Positions 1 to 5,549 are shown, counted from the first letter of the stretch. The stretch is DNA of 5,952 bases from Pirellulales bacterium (GCA_022844585.1 JALHLM010000050.1:12171-18122), one strand, 5' to 3'. Notes: generated by a model not told the origin, from the letters alone. Program-made: numbers and translations.

Positions 1-309
1 GGACAGTTGGTGCTGCTTAACGACGGCCAGCCGCTGATCTCAGTCGAATTGAAACCCGGCGTGGATGGCGCCAATACCGGTCAACTGACCGTCCTGGCCG
101 ATCAATTCTTCAAGCAGAAGCATACGAGCAAGCTCGACCTCATACTTTCAGCGGATCTCGCCACAGCCAGCACAGGCATGTCCGGCGATGGCGACCATGA
201 GGGGCAATTGCGCTTTAAATCGCAGGTCCAGCCCGGCGTCCTGAAGCACGGGACGGCGACACCGATTTTTATCTTCGAGGGGCAAGTTTTCGAATTGGTG
301 GTGCAATGA
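1..309 (+). CDS. 3' end of an unrecognised protein gene (5' end outside window)
   Basis: Frame 1 is open from the first base to the TGA at 307-309 and has no clear ribosome binding site, so this is the C-terminal 102 residues of a longer protein whose start lies upstream. The fragment is rich in beta-branched and hydrophobic residues, for example around VELKPG and the closing stretch IFIFEGQVFELVVQ. This suggests a mostly beta C-terminal domain. I see no catalytic motif or membrane segment and do not recognise the family. It lies before the tRNA-Gly and integrase, so it most likely belongs to the host chromosome and not to the inserted element. The first TTG and GTG codons (7-12) could be called as a start but have nothing upstream to support them. 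Confidence 0.6.
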   Translation, partial: GQLVLLNDGQPLISVELKPGVDGANTGQLTVLADQFFKQKHTSKLDLILSADLATASTGMSGDGDHEGQLRFKSQVQPGVLKHGTATPIFIFEGQVFELVVQ

Positions 310-330
310 CGTGAACGCCTTGCGCCGGAT

Positions 331-359
331 TTGAACCGTCCCCGCTCATCTGCTACCAT
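331..359 (+). promoter_or_regulatory. Putative sigma70-type promoter of the tRNA-Gly gene
   Basis: TTGAAC at 331-336 and TACCAT at 354-359 are separated by 17 bases. Each hexamer matches the consensus at four of six positions. A TG one base before the -10 hexamer (TGC at 351-353) gives an extended -10. Transcription would start near 366, about 40 bases before the mature tRNA. Position and spacing fit, but this is pattern matching only. Confidence 0.45.
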
Positions 360-404
360 GCCGTTAATTGCGGTGCGCCAGACCAGGGCCGCCACATACC
401 CCAT

Positions 405-477
<73 letters not shown>

Positions 478-514
478 TGAACGTAAGTTAAGCCGAAACA
501 ATCATTTCTGTTAC

Positions 515-575
515 CTGCCGGTGGTCGGCAGTGCGGCTCGGAAGTCCAACCAGGACTTTGGTAATACTACCAAGG
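515..575 (+). repeat. Cluster of three short inverted repeats between tRNA-Gly and integrase
   Basis: Three small dyads occur in 61 bases. CTGCCG/CGGCAG lies at 515-520 and 526-531. AAGTCC/GGACTT lies at 542-547 and 553-558. TTGGTA/TACCAA lies at 558-563 and 568-573. The last two share base T558, so both hairpins cannot form fully at once. Three GGCAAA copies follow, starting at 580, 589 and 612. The position between a tRNA target and its integrase suits recombinase or accessory-factor binding sites, or an operator for the integrase gene. Function is inferred from location only. Confidence 0.4.
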
Positions 576-609
576 TTCTGGCAAATTGGGCAAAACGAGG
601 ACGCACTCC

Positions 610-1818
610 GTGGCAAAACAACTTCGGCGTTTGAAGGCACCTCCCCGGTACACTCTTCATCGCGCAACGGGGCAAGCGCGCGTCGTCATCAACGGACGGC
701 ATATCTATCTCGGGCCGTACGACTCCGCGGGATCCAAGCAGCGGTACGGCCAATTGATCGCGGAACTGGCGGTGCAACCGACGATCGCCCCGACGACGAG
801 CGCTCCGCGGGCTACCGTGCTCGAGTTGATCGCGGCGTATTGGACGTGGGCGGTTGACTACTACCGCAAGCCGTCCGGGGAACCGACCGGGCAGCAAGAT
901 TTGATCCGGCTGAGCCTGCGACCGCTGCGGGAGTTGTATGGCGACCTACCGGCGAACAAATTCTCGCCGCTCATGCTCGACGCTGTCCGACGCACGATGA
1001 TTTCCTCCGGGCGCTTGTGCCGGAAGGAAATCAATCGGCGAACCAACCTGATCCGAGGCGCGTTCAAGTGGGGAGTTTCCAAGGGGCTGGTGAAAGTTCG
1101 CATTTGGCGGGCTCTCACTGCGCTGGATCCGCTGAGGGCCGGACATATGGCGGCTCGCGAGCGGCCATCGATCAAACCGGTGGCATGGCAAATCTTCGAA
1201 GCGACGCTGCCCTTCCTGCCGCAAGTGTTGAGCGACGCCGCAAAGGTGCAGCGGTACGCAGGTTGTCGGCCCGGCGAAATCCTCGCGATTCGGCCGGCAG
1301 ACGTAGATCGCTCATTGCAGCCGTGGCGCTACACGCCGGCCACGCACAAGAACGAACACCTTGAACGGCAGCGTGTGATTTACCTCGGGCCCAAAGCGCA
1401 GGCGATCCTCGCACCATACTTACTTCGGTCGTCCGAGGCATTTTGCTTTTCTCCCGCGGACAATGAGGGGCAGAGGAAGGAAGCAATGCGCGCGAACCGC
1501 AAGTCACCGGTCCAGCCGAGCCAGCAGGATCGACGCCGAACGGCGCCTCGCCGGAAACCACGCGAGCAATACGACAGGACCACTTATCGCCGCGCGATTG
1601 TGCGTGCCGTCGAGCGCGCGAACCGTCATCGCGAAGTTCCCTTGCCGCGCTGGCATCCTAACCAACTGCGCCACGCTGCCGCGACGGAACTGCGCGAGAA
1701 GGCGGGGATCGATGTTGCCTCGACCGTCCTGGGACTTGCGAAGCCAGACACGACACTGAGTTATGCCGAGGCCGACCGTGTGAAAGCCGCAAATAATGTA
1801 GTGCTGCGCCTTGGGTAG
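610..1818 (+). CDS. Tyrosine recombinase / site-specific integrase
   Basis: This 402-residue phage-type integrase cuts and rejoins DNA between an element and its chromosomal target, probably the adjacent tRNA-Gly. The N-terminal part (about residues 1-50) holds the RYTLHRATGQARVVINGRHI and YLGPY segments typical of planctomycete integrases, followed by a helical core-binding domain. The catalytic domain shows Arg220 in GCRPGEI, Lys247 in HKNEHLER, the box II segment HPNQLRH with Arg354, and the nucleophile Tyr385 in LSYAEAD. Two usual histidines are replaced: Asn351 stands at the HxxR position and Leu376 stands where LGH is expected, nine residues before the tyrosine. I chose GTG at 610 because AGGA at 598-601 lies eight bases upstream; a TTG at 586 is in frame but lacks a good binding site. 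The gene reads away from the tRNA. Activity is uncertain because of the missing histidines, although the frame is intact. Confidence 0.9.
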   Translation: MAKQLRRLKAPPRYTLHRATGQARVVINGRHIYLGPYDSAGSKQRYGQLIAELAVQPTIAPTTSAPRATVLELIAAYWTWAVDYYRKPSGEPTGQQDLIRLSLRPLRELYGDLPANKFSPLMLDAVRRTMISSGRLCRKEINRRTNLIRGAFKWGVSKGLVKVRIWRALTALDPLRAGHMAARERPSIKPVAWQIFEATLPFLPQVLSDAAKVQRYAGCRPGEILAIRPADVDRSLQPWRYTPATHKNEHLERQRVIYLGPKAQAILAPYLLRSSEAFCFSPADNEGQRKEAMRANRKSPVQPSQQDRRRTAPRRKPREQYDRTTYRRAIVRAVERANRHREVPLPRWHPNQLRHAAATELREKAGIDVASTVLGLAKPDTTLSYAEADRVKAANNVVLRLG

Positions 1819-1883
1819 CGGAGGCCGCAACCTATACTGCGCCGGTGCATAGAATGGATGACCGTAAATATTCGTGGCGAGTA

Positions 1884-1912
1884 TTGACATTGTCTAATAG
1901 CATTGATATTTT
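1884..1912 (+). promoter_or_regulatory. Strong sigma70-like promoter in the integrase-downstream gap
   Basis: A perfect TTGACA (1884-1889) and TATTTT (1907-1912, four of six consensus matches) are separated by exactly 17 bases. They lie in an AT-rich pocket (about 1860-1915) within otherwise GC-rich DNA. Transcription would start near 1919 and run towards the DUF1580 gene at 2241, leaving a leader of roughly 320 bases that starts with two hairpins. It is the best promoter match I found in the window. It probably drives the operon beginning at 2241, or a non-coding transcript. Confidence 0.55.
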
Positions 1913-1931
1913 CCAGACGCCCTGGCGGCAA

Positions 1932-1994
1932 GACCACCGACGGGCAACCGGTTTTCAGAGTTGGTGGTCGCATCAGATTGGAATCCCGTCTGAT
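1932..1994 (+). repeat. Two consecutive hairpins just downstream of the 1884 promoter
   Basis: The first hairpin pairs GACCACCGAC (1932-1941) with GTTGGTGGTC (1960-1969): ten pairs including one G-T. Its loop contains the self-complementary AACCGGTT (1946-1953). The second pairs ATCAGA (1972-1977) with TCTGAT (1989-1994). Both begin within 15-75 bases of the predicted transcription start. They could be operator sites for a regulator such as the nearby DUF1580 protein, RNA structure in a leader, or binding sites for recombination accessory proteins. The remaining gap, 1995-2240, shows no convincing gene: open frames there lack binding sites and read as low-quality sequence. Confidence 0.4.
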
Positions 1995-2240
1995 ACATGT
2001 CGCAGCGATTCACTTAATTCGAGGCGTGACGGAACTGCCCGGTCCAGGCCTCCCATCGAGGTCGCACTTTGACCGACGGTGTTTGCGCACTCGAATGAGA
2101 ATCCCCCGTTTCTGGGTAGCAGAACCCGCTCCGGCCCCGACGTCAAAGCACGTCGCATTTCGGCCGGCGGTCCCAGTTCAACGAACGGGATTATCGACGC
2201 CTTGTTGCGCATTGTGATCGGCGGTCGCCAACTAAAACCC

Positions 2241-2534
2241 ATGACGAGAATCGCGCAGAGCGTGGTGTATCTGACACTCGCCGAGGCGACCGGAGCTATG
2301 CCCGGCCAGGTGTCTCTTTCAACTATCTGGCGTTACGTGCTCAAGGGTGTGCGAGGCGTAAAGCTCTCGACGATCGTCCGCGGCGGCAGGCGCCTCACCA
2401 CGCCGGCAATGATCGATGCGTTTGTCGCGGCCACCACGGCCGCGGCGAACGGAACGCCGGCGCCATCAGCGAAGAATCAGGCTTCCGCGGCGCAACGGCG
2501 CGCAAAGTCGATTTGCGACCAGGCTGGTATTTAA
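2241..2534 (+). CDS. DUF1580-like small helix-turn-helix protein
   Basis: This 97-residue protein has a compact domain at about residues 10-62, from YLTLAEATGAMPG through VSLSTIWRYVLKGVRGVKL to RGGRRLTTPAMIDAF. This is the pattern of DUF1580, a family I know from planctomycetes. It resembles excisionase/MerR-type winged helices: a short helix, a recognition helix (STIWRYVLKG) and a wing with GGRR. A low-complexity Ala/Pro linker follows, then a basic tail ending in CDQAGI. A likely role is DNA binding, as a transcription regulator of the element or as a recombination directionality factor for the upstream integrase; this is inferred from fold and position. I chose ATG 2241 because the domain starts shortly after it; the frame is open further upstream, to 2079, but that sequence does not resemble the family. 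No clear Shine-Dalgarno precedes 2241. The next gene's binding site overlaps this stop codon, suggesting one operon. Confidence 0.75.
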   Translation: MTRIAQSVVYLTLAEATGAMPGQVSLSTIWRYVLKGVRGVKLSTIVRGGRRLTTPAMIDAFVAATTAAANGTPAPSAKNQASAAQRRAKSICDQAGI

Positions 2535-2545
2535 GGGGACCGGCC

Positions 2546-2710
2546 ATGGCGCGCTCGACTTGGATCAAGCTCCCTACGGACCTCGCGGAGAACCCTCGGA
2601 CTTTGGCGATCGCCGAACGGCTGCGCCTCGATCCTGCGATCGCGGATGCTTTCTCCGCGCTGTCCGCGGACAGTCCGTGCATAGATCAGATCAGACAAGA
2701 CAAGAGGTAG
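2546..2710 (+). CDS. Short N-terminal remnant of a replication-type protein
   Basis: The start is well supported: AGGGGA at 2534-2539 lies six bases before ATG 2546 and overlaps the end of the DUF1580 gene. The product is only 54 residues. The opening MARSTWIKLPTDLAENPRTL, followed by AIAERLRLDP, matches the beginning of phage/element proteins of the DnaD-like or replication-initiator kind, whose members are far longer. After about residue 30 the sequence stops resembling that family. It ends DSPCIDQIRQDKR, which looks like the charged linker that normally lies hundreds of residues later. I read this as an internal deletion followed by a frameshift, with the former C-terminal part continuing at 2794-3159 in another frame. 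A genuine short protein cannot be excluded, since the ribosome binding site is intact. The family link is from memory and moderately sure. Confidence 0.5.
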   Translation: MARSTWIKLPTDLAENPRTLAIAERLRLDPAIADAFSALSADSPCIDQIRQDKR

Positions 2711-2793
2711 CTGATAGTAAATGCGCGCGGGAGAAGGGACTCGTAAGCAAACCTCAGAGCGCCCCGGCGCGTAATGGGACCGGAGACCTGGTT

Positions 2794-3159
2794 GTGACGA
2801 TGGCCGACGCCGAGGCCATCGAACGCGTCGCGTCGGTCATCTTCCGCCGCTGCAACTACAATGGCGACGATGGTCGGCTGGTCTGGGAGATCGCCGCGCT
2901 GGTGAACAAACGGCGCATCAGCGAGGCCGAGGCTTTTGGCGCGGCTAAAGGTGTGAAGCTGGCGAAGTCGCGTCCGACGAATCCGATTGGCTACCTGCGA
3001 ACGTCGCTCACTCGGGAGTGTGCTAAGCGACCGGATGATCGGGCGATCGAACTCGAAGTGGAGATCCGTCGCTTGAAGTGGCCTGATCGATGGTCTTTCG
3101 CAGTGCCGGATCTTCGATGTTGTCGTGACTTGTTGACCGTGGAGAAACAACACAGCTAA
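2794..3159 (+). CDS. C-terminal half of the broken replication-type gene (hypothetical protein)
   Basis: This frame is open upstream across 2416-2793, but the protein-like part begins near GTG 2794, which has GGAG at 2782-2785 eight bases before it; ATG 2800 is an alternative. Residues about 5-70 contain NYNGDDGRLVWEIAALV, then KRRISEAEAFGAAKGVKLA and NPIGYLRTSLTRECAKR. They read as a compact helical domain of the kind found at the C-terminus of planctomycete element proteins that start MAR.W.K. The last 40 residues, after RECAKR, look unlike the family and may be out-of-frame sequence following a further indel. Together with 2546-2710 it probably represents one decayed gene. The reading frame could still be translated from 2794, giving 121 residues. 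I assign no enzymatic function. Confidence 0.45.
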   Translation: MTMADAEAIERVASVIFRRCNYNGDDGRLVWEIAALVNKRRISEAEAFGAAKGVKLAKSRPTNPIGYLRTSLTRECAKRPDDRAIELEVEIRRLKWPDRWSFAVPDLRCCRDLLTVEKQHS

Positions 3160-3196
3160 AGAAAAGGTCGGAAACATAGTCTAGCAAAGTGAACGA

Positions 3197-3307
3197 GTGG
3201 ATTGCGACGCGGCGTTCGCGGCGTTCATGGTCGAAAGCCGCATGGCCGAGCTGACACTGCGGAATGCCGAGGCCGCCGCCCGTCGCCAAGCCGAGGCGGT
3301 GGTGTGA
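3197..3307 (+). CDS. Possible very small ORF, 36 residues
   Basis: GTG 3197 opens a frame ending at TGA 3305-3307. ATG codons at 3227 and 3242 lie in the same frame. The encoded residues AAFMVESRMAELTLRNAEAA plus ARRQAEAVV form a strongly helical Ala/Glu/Arg pattern that looks more like coding sequence than random GC-rich DNA. No clear ribosome binding site is visible, and I know no family. The rest of the 248-base gap between 3159 and 3408 shows no other gene. Its last 36 bases (3372-3407) appear to be lost 5' coding sequence of the ArdC-like gene. Confidence 0.3.
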   Translation: MDCDAAFAAFMVESRMAELTLRNAEAAARRQAEAVV

Positions 3308-3407
3308 GGTCGCGAGATCCGTAACGAGGGGACGTCGCCAACTCGAAAGGCAGCGAGTGTGAAATGCATAGCGACATAAGCGTGATGGTCACCAGGCTTG
3401 GGGCGGC

Positions 3408-4041
3408 ATGGCTCGTCGGAGCAGGCGCGGGAAGGGTCAGAAGGCGTTTTACATTCTCGCTCGCTGCGTGAAGAAACGAACCGTCAAGGATGAGGGTGGC
3501 GAGGAGGGCGAGAATACCTACGTCGCCGGGTTTCGCGGCGTGGCGGTCTTCGCGCTTGAGCAGACCGAGGGCGAGCCGGTCAAACCGGCCGACCCGGCGC
3601 TGGCGGCGTGGATCGATCAACTGCCGTTGGTCGACGTCGCCCGTGGCTGGGGGCTCTACGTGCGAGTTTTCAGCGGCCAGGGTGCGCGCTGCTATGGCAA
3701 ATACTATCGGCGCGGAATCGCGCTCGGCGTCGAGAACCTTTCAACCTGGTGTCACGAGCTGGTGCATGCGGCCGACGATCGCCTGCACGGGCTGGAGGGT
3801 GGTCAGCGTTGGGATCAGGAAATTATCGCCGAGCTGGGTGGCGCAAATTCTGCTGGAGGTGCTGGGTTTTGAACGTGACTCCGATCGTGGTGGCTGCTGG
3901 AAGTATGTGAGCGGTTACGCGGAGAGCGCCGAATTGGAGCCGGTCGCCGCTTGTCAGAAGGTGCTGAAGCACACTTGCGACGCGGTGGCGTTGATTCTCG
4001 ACACGGCCCGCGAGCTCGCCGCGGCGGAAGTGGTCGCGTGA
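3408..4041 (+). pseudogene. ardC: ArdC-like antirestriction protein, frameshifted and 5'-truncated
   Basis: ArdC-type proteins combine an N-terminal ssDNA-binding domain with a zincin-like metallopeptidase domain. They protect incoming plasmid or element DNA from restriction. Here residues 11-50 (KAFYILARCVKKR to GVAVFALEQ) are the end of the ssDNA-binding domain. The segment LGVENLSTWCHELVHAADDR carries the zinc motif His116-Glu117-x-x-His120, and QEIIAEL (Glu138, Glu142) supplies the likely third ligand. After EL the frame of the first ATG ends at TGA 3870-3872. The true continuation VAQILLEVLGFERDSDRGGC...VALILDTARELAAAEVVA lies in the +1 frame and ends at TGA 4041, so there is a single-base gain or two-base loss within about 3836-3845. 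The start is also damaged: homology-like sequence (GHQAWGG) continues upstream to 3372, where an in-frame TAG blocks it, so most of the ssDNA-binding domain is missing. A sequencing error could explain the frameshift, but not the lost 5' end. Confidence 0.75.
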
Positions 4042-4442
4042 GTTGGTCGCAGGAGTTGCGGCGCGAGGCCCGGCGGCAGGGCCTCGCATGGAACGACGTG
4101 CGGGGCGTGTTTGAACAGCTTTGGCAGGGGGAGAAGTTGCAGCGCGAACGAGCCAACGAGGTGCGGCAAACGGCCTGGTTTTTTCATCGCGCGGCGTTTC
4201 CGCTCTGCTATCCGTTCTGGCGGCATGGGTTCGTGAGTCGCTGGGGGTCACGCGTCGAGCGGGCCGACTATACGGTGATCCCCGGCTATGACGAGCTGTG
4301 GCAGGAAGTTGCTTGGCGGTTTCCCGAGTATGCCCACGACGGCGGTTGCCAAGAGCTGTGGGATTCTCTCCTCTCGCCATATGACAAATTGCCCGAGCGT
4401 GAAGAAGTCTACGGGCGAGCGATCGAGGTGGTCGCCGAATAG
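4038..4442 (+). CDS. Unknown 134-residue protein translationally coupled to ArdC-like gene
   Basis: GTG 4038 overlaps the ArdC stop as GTGA, and GGAAG at 4026-4030 lies seven bases upstream. Start and operon membership are therefore well supported, and coupling to ArdC translation is likely. The product is soluble-looking and rich in Trp, Arg and Glu. Residues 1-45 are a charged helical stretch (MSWSQELRREARRQG, ending near EKLQRERANEVRQ). An aromatic patch WFFHRAAFPLCYPFWRHGF follows, and then an acidic C-terminal half containing GYDELWQEVAWRFPEYAHDG. I see no catalytic motif, signal peptide or confident membrane segment and do not recognise the family. The context suggests an accessory to the antirestriction module or another early function of the element. 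The frame is intact, unlike its neighbour. Confidence 0.7.
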   Translation: MSWSQELRREARRQGLAWNDVRGVFEQLWQGEKLQRERANEVRQTAWFFHRAAFPLCYPFWRHGFVSRWGSRVERADYTVIPGYDELWQEVAWRFPEYAHDGGCQELWDSLLSPYDKLPEREEVYGRAIEVVAE

Positions 4443-4475
4443 CAACGGCGCGAGCGACTCGCCCGCCGCCGCGGC

Positions 4476-4522
4476 AAAAAACAGACTGTCCCATTTTAAC
4501 TTTTTCCAAAAAGAGTGTTACG
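4476..4522 (+). promoter_or_regulatory. AT-rich leader before the 4523 ORF
   Basis: A 47-base AT-rich stretch lies in GC-rich surroundings between two genes. It contains the inverted repeat CTTTTT-CC-AAAAAG (4500-4513), and AAGAG at 4511-4515 serves as a weak ribosome binding site seven bases before ATG 4523. No clear -35/-10 pair is visible. It may be a leader or promoter region for the 4523/4686 gene pair. Confidence 0.3.
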
Positions 4523-4741
4523 ATGACCGACGAGCGATGGAACCTCAGCAATGATCCCGCCCGGGTAGTCCGCCAGCAGACGGAGGGCGCGCAACCGACG
4601 ACACGGCAGCGCGCTTTGTTTTGCGGACTCGACTGTTTGCCCGGACAGCGGGATTTATTTCCCACGGACGGTGAGGCGGAACGGGATGCTGGCACTTTCG
4701 GTGCAACAGCCCTGGGCGTGGGCGATCATGGCGGGGATTAA
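4523..4741 (+). CDS. Small protein of 72 residues, unknown function
   Basis: ATG 4523 has AAGAG seven bases upstream. The segment ALFCGLDCLPGQRDLFPTDGE is compact, with two Cys, Gly-Gln and a Leu-Phe pair. It resembles a short motif (DCLPGQ.DLF) that I recall from small proteins on plasmids and phage-like elements, but I know no function for it. The last 18 residues overlap the start of the ASCH gene in a different frame and look like incidental reading, so the original stop may have been earlier. The tight overlap suggests co-translation with the ASCH protein at 4686. Confidence 0.45.
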   Translation: MTDERWNLSNDPARVVRQQTEGAQPTTRQRALFCGLDCLPGQRDLFPTDGEAERDAGTFGATALGVGDHGGD

Positions 4742-5264
4742 ACCCGTTGAGAATCGCACCTGGCGGACGAGCTATCGCGGCGAGCTGGTGATTCATGCTG
4801 GGCTAAGCGTGCGACGCGACCAGGCGGGGCGCGATCATATCGCGACGCTGGGGCACGTGGTGCCCGAGCAACTCACGCGCGGCGTGCTGCTGGGCACGGT
4901 CGAGCTGGTGGATTGCATCCCGAGCGCCGAGGCCCTGACGCGGTTCGGCGCGGCGTGGGTCGACCCCAATCCTGCCGGCTGGTGCTGGATCGTGCGTAAG
5001 CCGCCGCTCTTCGTCGAACCAATTGTGCAGCCCGGCTACCAAAGGCTCTTTTCTGTTCCGCTGTCCACCGATTGGGCCACTTTACACCGGCCGAAGCGCA
5101 CCGTTTTGAATCAGCGCGTCAAACTGCTGTTCGACGCGCTTCGCCATGGTTCCTCCTCGGACCAACATTCCCAATTCCGTGTTGATCGTGGAGGCCTGTT
5201 GGGTCAGGTTCGCCGACGAGAGAAGCAGCCATTCCGCATCGGCGACCGCACACTTTACACCTAG
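4686..5264 (+). CDS. ASCH-domain protein with aberrant C-terminus
   Basis: Residues 1-126 form an ASCH domain, a PUA-like fold expected to bind RNA or modified nucleosides. The opening LALSVQQPWAWAIMAG, then KPVENRTWRTSYRGELVIHAG, matches the family's usual start with the GxKxxExR motif. VLLGTVELVDCI and the closing YQRLFSVPL are its later strands. ATG 4686 was chosen over GTG 4671 because GAGG at 4673-4676 lies nine bases upstream and the domain starts at once. A normal protein would stop soon after FSVPL (about 5063). Instead the frame runs on to 5264, and from 5082 it is antisense to the phospholipase-D-like remnant, giving about 60 meaningless basic residues. The native 3' end was therefore lost at a rearrangement between about 5064 and 5081. 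The domain itself looks intact and could still fold. Confidence 0.75.
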   Translation: MLALSVQQPWAWAIMAGIKPVENRTWRTSYRGELVIHAGLSVRRDQAGRDHIATLGHVVPEQLTRGVLLGTVELVDCIPSAEALTRFGAAWVDPNPAGWCWIVRKPPLFVEPIVQPGYQRLFSVPLSTDWATLHRPKRTVLNQRVKLLFDALRHGSSSDQHSQFRVDRGGLLGQVRRREKQPFRIGDRTLYT

Positions 5265-5540
5265 GATGCCGGGCGTATTGTTGGCACCTACCTCGCGGTT
5301 TTCCTTCGGCCAATAGAACACCGTCGAACAAGCCGCCACTTCTTGTCCCAACGCGCGGATCGTGCTGTACTCGCCTTCCCCCTCGATCTTGTCGGGCGTT
5401 TCCACAATCACCGTCAAGCGCACTCCTCGCTGCGCAGCGCGTACCAGCGCCTTGCCGACGTTGCGGATTCGATGCACCGCGAAGCTGACCAGCGTGATAC
5501 GGTGCTTGGCGGCGTCCAGCACTTGCAGAATCGCCTGCTC
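5082..5540 (-). pseudogene. drmC: Remnant of a phospholipase-D-like protein, DISARM DrmC type
   Basis: Read on the minus strand, about 152 residues match the C-terminal part of DrmC, the PLD-like component of the DISARM anti-phage system. From N to C these are EQAILQVLDAAKHRITLVSF, then RAAQRGVRLTVIVE, FYWPKENR, GILGVKCAVADAEWLLLSSA followed by NLTQQASTINTELG, and VEQQFDALIQNGALRPV to TAA (5082-5084). The catalytic motif HxKxxxxD reads GVKCAVAD: Lys and Asp are present but the His is Gly (codon at 5259-5261). The SSANLT part is present. The family's N-terminal region is missing. Upstream of 5540 the minus-strand frame stays open to an ATG at 5693, but that part is antisense to the IstB fragment and is not DrmC. 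No drmA, drmB or methylase gene is in the window. A generic PLD-family nuclease is the alternative reading. Probably non-functional. Confidence 0.65.
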
Positions 5541-5549
5541 GGCGCCGAG
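5538..5549 (+). repeat. 12-bp perfect palindrome at the drmC/istB junction
   Basis: CTCGGCGCCGAG is identical to its reverse complement. It sits exactly where DrmC-like sequence (minus strand, residues EQAI) ends and IstB-like sequence (plus strand, residues GAELLF) starts. Both sides contribute a GAG glutamate codon in opposite orientation, so the palindrome marks the recombination point of a deletion or insertion scar. Confidence 0.5.

Noticed and set aside
1447..1460. CTCCCGC match to the tRNA acceptor end inside the integrase gene
   Set aside because: Only seven bases match, within coding sequence and without the T-loop; too short to be an attachment repeat.
1845..2072. Plus-strand ORF of 75 codons spanning the promoter region
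   Set aside because: The ATG lies upstream of the promoter-like sequence, and the translation is rich in rare combinations without domain-like pattern.
1903..2217. Plus-strand ORF of 104 codons downstream of the 1884 promoter
   Set aside because: It starts with TTG inside the promoter, has no binding site, and its sequence (many Pro, Arg, Cys in a random pattern) resembles no family.
2686..3177. Minus-strand ORF of 163 codons opposite the 2794 gene
   Set aside because: Composition is noise-like and the plus-strand frame reads as protein; no supporting binding site was seen.
3823..4695. Long minus-strand ORF of 290 codons opposite ArdC, the 4038 gene and the 4523 ORF
   Set aside because: Its product is very rich in Arg, Pro, Ser and Ala and shows no family pattern. 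The plus strand here carries a recognisable ArdC tail and a gene with coupled start, so this is an antisense shadow of GC-rich coding sequence.
5343..5540. Upstream part of the plus-strand ORF that contains the istB fragment
   Set aside because: It is antisense to the DrmC-like coding sequence; IstB resemblance begins only at GAELLF (about 5541).
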